41,563 nt of DNA from positions 1-41,563 of the forward strand of contig CALVPA010000077.1 in assembly GCA_944350395.1 (NCBI GenBank), in the 5' to 3' direction. This DNA is from an uncultured Bacilli bacterium (lineage in GTDB: Bacteria; Bacillota_I; Bacilli_A; RF39; UBA660). The notes under the pieces were generated by a model. That model had not been told where the DNA came from and did not search any database. It saw nothing but the letters and a program-made list of their open reading frames with translations. Below, one piece after another: positions 8,879-16,606 of this stretch. Position numbers and translations under genes: made by a program. Position 1 is the stretch's first letter. Each line of letters begins with the position of its first letter.

Positions 8879-8911
8879 AAAACCGTTTCCAAATTAAGAA
8901 ACGGTTTTTAA
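8879..8911. terminator. Bidirectional terminator between cls and the glycosyltransferase gene
   Basis: AAAACCGTTTC (8879-8889) and GAAACGGTTTT (8898-8908) form an 11-bp perfect stem with an 8-nt loop and A/T runs on both sides. The minus-strand stop codon lies within it. Confidence 0.88.
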
Positions 8912-10210
8912 TTTTTTACTATATTTTATTTTGATTTTATCTCTTGCAAATTTATATATAATATTTAATCCCCATGCTATAATTATGAATCTAAGCGGGT
9001 AGAGTGTGATAGCATATCTTCCATAAGCAAATGTATATGAGTACAAAGCGACGTTATAAATATATATCGAAACTATAAATAAAAATTCTGGTAGTTGTCT
9101 TCTGGATATTATAATGATAATTGAAGATGCAATAAATAACAGAAAATCAAATATATGAATATAAACATTTACTCTATCACTTATACCAAACAATTCATCC
9201 CAATAAAAGGAAGAGATAAACATAATAATCGGTTTATAAATTAAATATGATTTAATCATCGATATTTTGTCAGTTTCCCACCAATATTTCATTCGACACT
9301 CCGCTACAATTTTATCGTATAACAAAGAATAATATTTTTTAAATTTATCGTAAGGATAATCTTTGTTCAAATATTTATTAATATCTTCATCTGTCTTTTC
9401 ATTTATGCAATTTGTAATATTTATTTCTTCATCTAGAGGATAGTTCTTACCTTGATATGTCCCCAATAATAACGGGTTTCCTATACCATAAGTGAGCGGT
9501 ATAAACTTATTAAAGGCTGCATAGTTTCTGTATATCCAAGGTGTTAAAAATAATAATACAATTGTTCCTGCAATTACACATTTTTTGATTAAATCTTTAA
9601 AATCATATCTCTTTAATAACAATATGATTATTAGAAAAAAAGGCAATAGTGCTATAGAAGGTCTAATATATAGACAGCATATATAGAATAAAATTATTAG
9701 ATAGTAATCTTGGCTTTTACGTTCTTTTATAAATTTTAGAGAGTGATATATTGTCAACAGAGAAAACATCAAATATGGAGTTTCTGTCAATATCAAATTG
9801 TTCATCCACATAAAATCTGGAGAAAACAGAAAAAGACAAACAATGCTAGATATTATTTTGCTCGCATATAGTCTCGAAATTTTATATAACGTTATAAAAG
9901 ATATAAAAGACATTAATAAGTATAGTATTTTTAACGATATCATAAGATTAGAACCAGTTCCAAACATATGACAGAAAAGAGCTATTATGAATGTTAGTCC
10001 GGGCATAATTTGAGCAGAAATTACACCGTGCATCGTTATTCTAGCATTTTTATAAAACTCAATACCGCTGTTAATATAACTGATGTCATCGCTGTTTATA
10101 TTATAATTAAAACCGAGTTCTCTTAAAACTACTATAGATGTAACAATATATAATAATAAAATTGAACAGAAAAATTTGTTTTCTTTAATTATTGTTTTAA
10201 CTCTATTCAT
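8894..10210 (-). CDS. GT-C family membrane glycosyltransferase (GT39/GT83-like)
   Basis: This 438-aa protein has about ten to twelve transmembrane segments. The first periplasmic-side loop carries SDDISYINSG, matching the acidic catalytic loop of GT-C enzymes that use polyprenyl-phosphate sugars. LILTETPYLMF, YIRPS and TPWIYRNYAAF followed by YGIGNPLLLGTYQG are all typical of the ArnT/PMT-like group. It probably transfers a sugar from a lipid carrier to a protein or wall polymer outside the cell; donor and acceptor are unknown. It starts 18 nt after the sortase-like gene behind a CGGAGA site, so the two form an operon. Confidence 0.82.
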   Translation of the reverse strand: MNRVKTIIKENKFFCSILLLYIVTSIVVLRELGFNYNINSDDISYINSGIEFYKNARITMHGVISAQIMPGLTFIIALFCHMFGTGSNLMISLKILYLLMSFISFITLYKISRLYASKIISSIVCLFLFSPDFMWMNNLILTETPYLMFSLLTIYHSLKFIKERKSQDYYLIILFYICCLYIRPSIALLPFFLIIILLLKRYDFKDLIKKCVIAGTIVLLFLTPWIYRNYAAFNKFIPLTYGIGNPLLLGTYQGKNYPLDEEINITNCINEKTDEDINKYLNKDYPYDKFKKYYSLLYDKIVAECRMKYWWETDKISMIKSYLIYKPIIMFISSFYWDELFGISDRVNVYIHIFDFLLFIASSIIIIISRRQLPEFLFIVSIYIYNVALYSYTFAYGRYAITLYPLRFIIIAWGLNIIYKFARDKIKIKYSKKLKTVS

Positions 10211-10228
10211 TGTTTTCTCCGTTTAAAA

Positions 10229-11068
10229 TCAATTATCATAATTTTTAATTTTTATTAGTTTTGCTTGTACTACAATATTCTCTTTATCGCTATTTGTAGT
10301 CAGCGTTAATATTTTATCTGTTTCATTAATTCCTGTATTAAATTCTATTTCACTTTTTTCTAATATTTTTTGGGTGTATTCATTAAATTTCCCTTCTTCG
10401 AATGTAATCTTTAAATAATTTGAACTTTCAGTTTTATATACACTTACGATTTGCCATAGTGTAGTATAATTATTCGTATAATATTTGATAATGTAATTGT
10501 TTTCGTTAGATTCCCAAGAAGACTTGAACACTGCTTTTAAATTATTTAGTAATAAATTTAAGTGAGAATAATTTCCATATATTATCGTGTTTGCATCTAA
10601 TTTGCTTATATCGTTTCTGTGGTCTAGATAAATCCATCCGTTTCTGTTAGAAGTTTTATCGAATGAATGGTTCATATAATAACCATTATCTTTAGTCTGA
10701 ACTATAGGGTAACTCACATCGGTTCCTTTTACTTCGATCCAACCAATTGCATCTGAATTTATTTTCTTTAAACTGGCCATATCTACTTCGATTAGACTCA
10801 ATTTTATATAATTCCAATACGAATCAAATTTACTTATTTCGTCATCTTGCTCTATAATAGTTGTGTTACCGTCATCTACTATGTTTGTGATTTTTACTTT
10901 TGAATCTATTAAACTGACCATTTCTTTAGTTTTTTTGTAATCATTATAAACATTTATGAGATATATTATTAATAAAATTAAACTTATTAAAAAAGCTAAG
11001 ATAAGTATAAATGAAAATAAGTTTTTCCATTTTACTTTATATACTGTCTTTGTTTTAACTTTGGTCAT
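10229..11068 (-). CDS. Class B sortase homologue without catalytic residues (pseudosortase)
   Basis: This is a 279-aa protein with a cytosolic basic tail, one transmembrane helix (about residues 21-42) and an extracellular sortase B fold. Family landmarks are clear: LKKINSDAIGWIEVKGTDVSYPIVQ, then GYYMNHSF, WIYLDHRNDIS, NTIIYG and ILTLTT. Yet the catalytic His after IIYG is Asn (IIYGNYSHL), the catalytic Cys of TLSTC is Asn (TLTTNS), and the Arg of the RFVV strand is Asn (ENIVVQA). It should not be a transpeptidase. The start is ATG 11068, since GGTGA lies 5 nt upstream. A TATAAT box abuts the proS terminator. It is co-transcribed with the glycosyltransferase, so a structural or binding role in surface-protein handling is possible. 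Confidence 0.82.
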   Translation of the reverse strand: MTKVKTKTVYKVKWKNLFSFILILAFLISLILLIIYLINVYNDYKKTKEMVSLIDSKVKITNIVDDGNTTIIEQDDEISKFDSYWNYIKLSLIEVDMASLKKINSDAIGWIEVKGTDVSYPIVQTKDNGYYMNHSFDKTSNRNGWIYLDHRNDISKLDANTIIYGNYSHLNLLLNNLKAVFKSSWESNENNYIIKYYTNNYTTLWQIVSVYKTESSNYLKITFEEGKFNEYTQKILEKSEIEFNTGINETDKILTLTTNSDKENIVVQAKLIKIKNYDN

Positions 11069-11091
11069 ACTATTCACCAATTTTATTATAC

Positions 11092-11122
11092 AAAAAAAAG
11101 TTCGTACTTACTAGTACAAACT
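11092..11122 (-). terminator. proS terminator, abutting the sortase-like gene promoter
   Basis: On the minus strand AGTTTGTACT (11122-11113) pairs with AGTACGAACT (11108-11099, one G-U pair) over a 4-nt loop and ends in eight T. A TATAAT box for the next gene (11090-11085) begins one base after the T-tract. Confidence 0.82.
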
Positions 11123-12561
11123 CAATATTGTTTGCCAAAATATATTTGACAAACAGCATCTTTGCCACATACTGCACAAGGGCCTGTTGGTTCGTGGTCA
11201 TCCTTAGGAATACATCTAGATTTTAAACCTAAATCGTCCTTTATCTTATTTTCACATGCCACATCGCCACACCAGTTTATCTTTATAAAACCTGGTTTTT
11301 CTTTGGCAATTTTCTTCATCTCATCGTAATCTTTTGCGAAATATAACATTGAGTTTCTTCTCTCGAGAGCTCTATTATACATATCGTTTTGAATCGTATC
11401 TAATAGGCTTTCAATTTTTGATATGGCAGATTTAATATCTACTTTAATCTTTTCAAGTGTATCCCTTCTAACTAAAGTGATCTCATCTTTCTCTAAATCT
11501 CTAGGACCGATTTCAATGCGGATAGGGTAACCTTTAACTTCTGCTTCTGCGAATTTATAACCGGGAGTTTTATCGCTATCGTCTATCTTATAAGTAATAC
11601 CTTTTTCTTTTAAAGATTGAACAAGCTCATTTATGACTTTGCTAGTCTTGCTGTTCTCATCGTATTTTCCTATAGGTATTATTGCAACTTTGATAGGAGC
11701 AATTTTAGGAGGTAGGACTAATCCTAAATCGTCACCATGGGTCATTATGATTGCACCGATCATGCGAGTAGATACACCCCAAGATGTCTGATATGGCGTT
11801 TCTAATTTATTGTCTTTATTTAAAAATTGAATGCCGAATGCTTTGGCAAAGTGATTGCCAAAATAGTGGCTTGTACCATTTTGAAGAGCAACTCCGTCAT
11901 ACATCATAGCTTCTAGAGTATAGGTCTTTTCGGCACCTGCAAATTTTTCTTTATCAGTTTTTTCTCCTACGATTACAGGAAGTGCTAGATAATTTCTTTG
12001 AAAATCTTTATATATCTTTAACATTCTTAAAGTTTCCTCTATTGCTTCTTCACTAGTCGCATGCATAGTATGTCCTTCTTGCCATAGAATCTCGCGACTG
12101 CGTAAAAAAGGTCTTGTTGTCTTTTCCCATCTAACTATAGTGCACCACTGGTTATAAAGTTTTGGCAAGTCTCTGTAACTCTTTATGATCTTTTTATAAT
12201 GTTCACAAAATAGAGTTTCACTAGTAGGTCTAACGCATACGCGCTCCTCTAATTCTTCGTCTCCACCATGTGTAACCCATGCAACTTCGGGTGCAAAACC
12301 TTCGACATGTTCTTTTTCTATATTTAAAAGACTCTCTGGGATAAACATCGGCATTTGGACATTTTCATGACCCGTCTTTTTAAATTCATCATCCAAAATC
12401 TTTTGAATATTTTCCCATATCGCATATCCATATGGTCTTATTATCATGCTACCTTTCATATTAGAGTAATCGATTAAATCTGCTTTTTTGACGATACTCG
12501 TATACCACTCAGCAAAATTGTCGTTTCTGCTAATAATACTTTTGTTTTGGACTACTGCCAT
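11122..12561 (-). CDS. proS: Prolyl-tRNA synthetase, short archaeal/eukaryotic-type
   Basis: This 479-aa class II aminoacyl-tRNA synthetase charges tRNA-Pro. It has the layout of the shorter ProRS type: catalytic core (motif 2 region VRWEKTTRPFLRSREILWQEGHT, residues about 140-162), an anticodon-binding domain, and a C-terminal zinc-like segment with Cys residues (WCGDVACENK, GPCAVCGKDA) ending in Tyr. It lacks the roughly 180-residue editing insertion of the common bacterial form. Its promoter, TTGCAA-17 nt-TATAAT (12613-12585), shares its -35 hexamer with the divergent hydrogenase gene. An AAAGAGGGA ribosome-binding site precedes the ATG. Confidence 0.96.
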   Translation of the reverse strand: MAVVQNKSIISRNDNFAEWYTSIVKKADLIDYSNMKGSMIIRPYGYAIWENIQKILDDEFKKTGHENVQMPMFIPESLLNIEKEHVEGFAPEVAWVTHGGDEELEERVCVRPTSETLFCEHYKKIIKSYRDLPKLYNQWCTIVRWEKTTRPFLRSREILWQEGHTMHATSEEAIEETLRMLKIYKDFQRNYLALPVIVGEKTDKEKFAGAEKTYTLEAMMYDGVALQNGTSHYFGNHFAKAFGIQFLNKDNKLETPYQTSWGVSTRMIGAIIMTHGDDLGLVLPPKIAPIKVAIIPIGKYDENSKTSKVINELVQSLKEKGITYKIDDSDKTPGYKFAEAEVKGYPIRIEIGPRDLEKDEITLVRRDTLEKIKVDIKSAISKIESLLDTIQNDMYNRALERRNSMLYFAKDYDEMKKIAKEKPGFIKINWCGDVACENKIKDDLGLKSRCIPKDDHEPTGPCAVCGKDAVCQIYFGKQY

Positions 12562-12584
12562 ATATATCCCTCTTTCTATTAAGA

Positions 12585-12613
12585 ATTATAGCAATTTATA
12601 AAATGTTTTGCAA
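12585..12613 (-). promoter_or_regulatory. proS promoter
   Basis: On the minus strand the -35 box TTGCAA (12613-12608) and the perfect -10 box TATAAT (12590-12585) are 17 nt apart. The -35 is a palindrome and is also the -35 of the divergent promoter. Confidence 0.85.
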
Positions 12614-12636
12614 CTTAACTCGCTATCTTGTATAAT
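12608..12636 (+). promoter_or_regulatory. Promoter of the [FeFe] hydrogenase gene
   Basis: The -35 box TTGCAA (12608-12613) and -10 box TATAAT (12631-12636) are 17 nt apart. AGGTGG starts 7 nt after the -10, so the 5' leader is very short. Confidence 0.85.
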
Positions 12637-12652
12637 TATACTAGGTGGTAAC

Positions 12653-13939
12653 ATGGAAGTAAATCATAAAAGAAGAGTAAATATAGATACAAAAAATCCG
12701 AGTATTCAGAGAATCGAATCGAGATGTATAAATTGTGGAATGTGTTTTAATGTCTGTGAGAATATCGTAGGATTAGACCATACTTATGAAAAAGAAAATT
12801 CTCCGCTTTGTGTAAACTGCGGCCAGTGTATTATGAACTGTCCAGTAGGGGCACTTTGTACCAAATACGATTATAAAAAAGTTTTGAACTTAGTTAAAGA
12901 CGGAAATACTAAAGTTGCTATTTCAGTAGCGCCTGCCGTAAGGGTATCTTTGGGAGAAGAATTTGGAATGGAAGTCGGCACTAATTTAGAAGAAATTTTA
13001 CCATCTATTTTGAGAAAAATAGGTTTTGACTACGTATTTGACGTGACATTTGGAGCCGATGTGACAATCATGGAAGAAGCTAGTGAATTACTATCGCGAT
13101 TAAGAAAGCAAGCGAGTACTCCGATGTTTACTAGTTGCTGTCCTTCATGGGTGAAATATGCTGAGATGTTTCATCCAGAACTTTTAAATAATTTATCCAC
13201 TTGTAAAAGTCCAATCGGAATGCAAAGTTCACTTATTAAAACATATTTTAGAGAGTTAAACGGCATAGAAGAAGATATTATCAGTGTCGTAGTAGCACCA
13301 TGTACTGCAAAAAAGTATGAAATACAAAATTCGGATACCGACTATATAATTACTACAAGTGAACTAGCCATGATGATAAGAGAGTGTGAAATCGAGCTAG
13401 AAACTGTAAAACCAGGAGAATTCGATCCACTACTCGGTCACGGCAGTAAAGCTGGGCTTATGTTTGGAAGAAGTGGAGGAGTAATGGAATCGGCACTAAA
13501 CTGCTTATATTATTTAGTAAATAAAAAAAATCCTCCTAAAGATTATTTCCATTTAAACATCGAAAGTGGAATAACAACTGCTTCTTATAAAATTGGAGGA
13601 AAAATAATAGACGTTGCGGTTATATATGGTTTAAAAAATTTAGAGGAATTTTTACCGGAAGCTGAAAACTACGATTTCATCGAAGTCATGAACTGTCCAG
13701 GTGGGTGCATTGGTGGAGGAGGAGAGCCACTTTTGCCAATTCCAAAACTAAAAGACGCTAGAGAAAAGAGATGTAATACTTTAAATGACAGCAAAAACAG
13801 AGTATTATACTGTTATCAAAATCCTGAAATAAAAGATCTATATGATTCATACCTAAAAAGTCCTTTGAGCGATAAGAGTGAAGAAATACTTCACATGAAA
13901 CATAAAGATTTATCTAATCTCATTAAAAAAACTAAGTAA
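12653..13939 (+). CDS. [FeFe] hydrogenase, two 4Fe-4S clusters plus H-cluster domain
   Basis: This 428-aa protein should reversibly reduce protons to H2. N-terminal ferredoxin motifs CINCGMCFNVC and CVNCGQCIMNC bind two 4Fe-4S clusters. The H-cluster motifs are L1 TSCCPSW, L2 APCTAKKYE and L3 EVMNCPGGCIGGGGEP, so all four ligand cysteines and the proton-relay cysteine are present. Differences from the clostridial enzyme are Ala for Met in L2 and Asn for Ala in L3. There is no [2Fe-2S] or C-terminal extension, so ferredoxin is the likely partner. The start is ATG 12653 (AGGTGG 4 nt before); the open frame upstream to 12608 lies in the promoter. Maturases HydE, HydF and HydG are not in the window. 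Confidence 0.93.
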   Translation: MEVNHKRRVNIDTKNPSIQRIESRCINCGMCFNVCENIVGLDHTYEKENSPLCVNCGQCIMNCPVGALCTKYDYKKVLNLVKDGNTKVAISVAPAVRVSLGEEFGMEVGTNLEEILPSILRKIGFDYVFDVTFGADVTIMEEASELLSRLRKQASTPMFTSCCPSWVKYAEMFHPELLNNLSTCKSPIGMQSSLIKTYFRELNGIEEDIISVVVAPCTAKKYEIQNSDTDYIITTSELAMMIRECEIELETVKPGEFDPLLGHGSKAGLMFGRSGGVMESALNCLYYLVNKKNPPKDYFHLNIESGITTASYKIGGKIIDVAVIYGLKNLEEFLPEAENYDFIEVMNCPGGCIGGGGEPLLPIPKLKDAREKRCNTLNDSKNRVLYCYQNPEIKDLYDSYLKSPLSDKSEEILHMKHKDLSNLIKKTK

Positions 13940-14023
13940 AGTCTTGACGAGTTTATGTATAATTTGTTCTAATTCCTTTTTAAATGCCAAAAATTGGTTT
14001 ATAATAATTCTGGTGAAGCGCAA

Positions 14024-14614
14024 ATGGAAGCACTTTTTAATAGTATAGATTTATTTATAAATTCAGTACTTACATCATTAGGCATGTACGGTCCAATACT
14101 TGGTTCAATACTCATATTAGTAGAATCAATAGTGCCTATTTTGCCACTTTCGGTATTCATAACTTTAAACTTTTATTCATTTGGGAACATAATAGGGTTT
14201 CTAATATCCTATATTCTAACAGTGATAGGGTGCAACATGGCGTTTTTGCTTAGCAGAAAAGTATTTAGTAATAGAATGAATAATATACTTAAAAAATATA
14301 GTAAAAATAAAGTATCCAACTGGACTAAAAAATTCGGCAATATAAAGCTCAAATACCTAGTATTATTGATGGCTTTTCCGTTTACACCTGCATTTTTGAT
14401 AAATCTATTATCGGGTACGAGTAATATGAGCCACGAAAAATTTTTGACGGCATCTTTAATTGCTAAACCTTTCATGGTATACTTTTGGGGATATATCGGT
14501 GTTACTTTTATACAAAGTTTTACCCACCCAGAATATTTTATTCGCATAATAATAATGCTATTAGTCGCCTATATGTTAAGCGTAGTAATAAATAAAAAAT
14601 TTGATTTGAAGTGA
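14024..14614 (+). CDS. VTT/DedA (TVP38/TMEM64) family membrane protein
   Basis: The 196-aa protein starts at ATG 14024, which has GGTGA 7 nt upstream; a TTG start at 13994 is unsupported. It has about five hydrophobic segments. ESIVPILPLSVFI resembles the E-(x)n-P-x-P re-entrant loop of the family, and MAFPFTPAFLINLLSG matches the second conserved loop with its F-P-x-(x)-P-x-x-x-x-N/D pattern. Members move lipids, including undecaprenyl phosphate (UptA), across the membrane; which lipid is used here is unknown. rmuC starts 12 nt after the stop and may share its transcript. Confidence 0.85.
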   Translation: MEALFNSIDLFINSVLTSLGMYGPILGSILILVESIVPILPLSVFITLNFYSFGNIIGFLISYILTVIGCNMAFLLSRKVFSNRMNNILKKYSKNKVSNWTKKFGNIKLKYLVLLMAFPFTPAFLINLLSGTSNMSHEKFLTASLIAKPFMVYFWGYIGVTFIQSFTHPEYFIRIIIMLLVAYMLSVVINKKFDLK

Positions 14615-14626
14615 GGAAGCGGAAGT

Positions 14627-15739
14627 ATGTTAGAATATATAATCATCGGACTATTAGTCATTGTGATAATATTGTTGATTATCGTTTTAACTAAAAAAAA
14701 CGACAATATGGAAATTGTCGATAGAATGAGTTCATTAGAAAAAAATGTGACAAAAGATATAGGAGACTTTAAATTCGAGTTTTCTAAGTTTTTACAGAGC
14801 GATTTCGATAAATTAAACGAAAACATCGAACGCAGGCTAAACTTGATTAACGACCGAGTTAACGAAAGGTTAGAAGTAAACTTTGAAAAAACTAATAAGA
14901 CATTTACAAATGTCTTAGAGAGACTCAGCAAGATTGATGAAGCACAGAAGAAGATAGATGGACTATCTACAGATATCATTAGTCTTCAATCTATCCTTAC
15001 CGATAAAAAGACTAGGGGAATATTTGGGGAGACGAATCTAAATATAATATTGTCAAGTGTGTTTGGCGAGAAAAATGATGCAATTTATAGACTTCAGTAT
15101 TCTCTTCCAAATGGAACTATATCGGATGCTATTTTATTTGCACCAGAACCATTAGGTACGATTGCAATAGATTCTAAGTTTCCACTCGAACATTACGAAC
15201 GCATGACAGACAGAAATCTTTCTAAGACAGAAAGAGAACTTGCTGAAAAGATGTTTAAAGCAGATGTCAAAAAACATATCGATGCCATAAGTTCTAAATA
15301 TATCATAGACGGTGTAACTTCTTCGCAAGCGATAATGTTCTTACCTGCTGAAGCAATTTTTGCTGAAATAAACGCATATCATCCAGAAATACTGAATTAT
15401 GCATATGCAAAAAGGGTTTGGATAACTAGTCCTACAACTCTCATGAGTACACTCACAATTATAAGTATGATTATAAAAAATATGGAAAGAGATAAATATG
15501 CGAAAGTCATCCACAACGAATTAAATAAACTGGGAATCGAATTTGGACGATATAAAGAGAGATGGGATCACTTATCTAAGTCCTTAGAAACTGTCAGCAA
15601 AGATGTACAATCTATTCACACGACTACAGATAAGATTACTAAACGTTTTATAGAGATAAATAATGTCGATATCAAAAGTGAAAACTTAATTGAAAATAAG
15701 GATGAGAGGAACGATGGAAGCGATGAGTCTTCCGATTAA
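14627..15739 (+). CDS. rmuC: RmuC-family DNA recombination protein
   Basis: This 370-aa protein has an N-terminal membrane anchor (residues 2-22), a coiled-coil stretch to about residue 125, and the RmuC core: GIFGETNLNIILSSVF, IAIDSKFPLEHYERM and IMFLPAEAIFAEI, then a second coiled coil. RmuC limits inversions at short inverted repeats and resembles a PD-(D/E)XK nuclease; the DSKFP motif fits that core. The C-terminal tail is acidic and serine-rich. The last 54 bp overlap the end of ylbJ on the other strand, and the terminator lies inside ylbJ coding sequence. Confidence 0.94.
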   Translation: MLEYIIIGLLVIVIILLIIVLTKKNDNMEIVDRMSSLEKNVTKDIGDFKFEFSKFLQSDFDKLNENIERRLNLINDRVNERLEVNFEKTNKTFTNVLERLSKIDEAQKKIDGLSTDIISLQSILTDKKTRGIFGETNLNIILSSVFGEKNDAIYRLQYSLPNGTISDAILFAPEPLGTIAIDSKFPLEHYERMTDRNLSKTERELAEKMFKADVKKHIDAISSKYIIDGVTSSQAIMFLPAEAIFAEINAYHPEILNYAYAKRVWITSPTTLMSTLTIISMIIKNMERDKYAKVIHNELNKLGIEFGRYKERWDHLSKSLETVSKDVQSIHTTTDKITKRFIEINNVDIKSENLIENKDERNDGSDESSD

Positions 15740-16528
15740 AAAGTATTTATAATTTATAGGAGTATCTTCTAAGATACTCTTTATTTGTGTATGAATACTG
15801 AGCCCTCCAAAAGATATAGCGAGCATCATCCAAGGAAAGATAGAAAGGCTACTATTTTTAATTATCGCTAGGGCATTCGTCATCTCTAATATAGTTTTGA
15901 GAAAGATGCAATTGGGTATAATTAAATCTATAAATCTAATAATAACGGCATATACACATATGATCCCTAAAATTAATATGAGTATATTAAAAGATTTATT
16001 TATGGAGTTTTCTAAACATTTTGAAAAGTTTTGTTTACTAAACAATTTGGGTTTACTGTTACTTATATTAAAAAATCTTTTACTAAATAGAGCGATTAGG
16101 GCATTTGAGATGTAAAGATATCCTAAAAGTTTTAGAGCTATTAGAAAAGTAGGGGCAATACCTATTATAAAAAGAGGATTAGGTGAATATGAAAACAAAA
16201 GTAGCCAGTTAGAGGTTTCTAAGTCTATGTATCCGGAATCGTAAAAATCTCTTATGTATTTCGCATTAGTAGGTGTTCCCATGAACAAACTTATCATAAT
16301 TAAAAATGGATAGTTCTTATGAAATATTTTAAATAAGATATTTCCTAGTCCATAATTTAAAAGTAAATCTGTAATTACATACATTGGAAGCATAAAAGGT
16401 ACTAAACTCTTAAGCCATAAATCCATCGACGATAATACAGCTTCTTTTACTATATCGTTATACTTAAATATCATTATAAATACTGTAAGTAGTAGGAAAA
16501 GTGTTATTCTATTTAAATTTTTTTTCAT
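15686..16528 (-). CDS. ylbJ: YlbJ-like membrane protein (nucleoside-recognition/sporulation integral membrane family)
   Basis: This 280-aa polytopic protein matches YlbJ across its length: LWLKSLVPFMLPMYVITDLL, then GTPTNAKYIRDFYDSGYID (the P-x-N-A-K motif), then LLLFSYSPNPLFIIG, and a similar repeated half ending with GRLIASIVPL. In Bacillus subtilis ylbJ is a mother-cell sporulation gene close to ylbL, and ylbL is again the neighbour here, though now divergent. The C-terminus is family-like, so the stop at 15686 and the overlap with rmuC seem real. No spore genes other than sirA are seen, so a non-sporulation role is possible. Confidence 0.85.
   Translation of the reverse strand: MKKNLNRITLFLLLTVFIMIFKYNDIVKEAVLSSMDLWLKSLVPFMLPMYVITDLLLNYGLGNILFKIFHKNYPFLIMISLFMGTPTNAKYIRDFYDSGYIDLETSNWLLLFSYSPNPLFIIGIAPTFLIALKLLGYLYISNALIALFSKRFFNISNSKPKLFSKQNFSKCLENSINKSFNILILILGIICVYAVIIRFIDLIIPNCIFLKTILEMTNALAIIKNSSLSIFPWMMLAISFGGLSIHTQIKSILEDTPINYKYFLIGRLIASIVPLILIFN
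15760..15787 (+). terminator. rmuC terminator embedded in the opposing ylbJ gene
   Basis: GAGTATCT (15760-15767) and AGATACTC (15772-15779) form an 8-bp stem with a 4-nt loop, followed by TTTATTTG. It lies inside minus-strand coding sequence. Confidence 0.65.
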
Positions 16529-16606
16529 CAGTTAAATATATGAAAGAATATCAAAAATTTCTCATAAATTACACATTTTTGATATAATATTAACATGGTG
16601 AATAAA

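Noticed and set aside
10229..11068. Functional class B sortase
   Set aside because: The catalytic His, Cys and Arg positions all read Asn in the DNA.
12562..12652. T-box leader for proS
   Set aside because: The promoter lies only about 24 nt before the proS start codon, so there is no room for a T-box.
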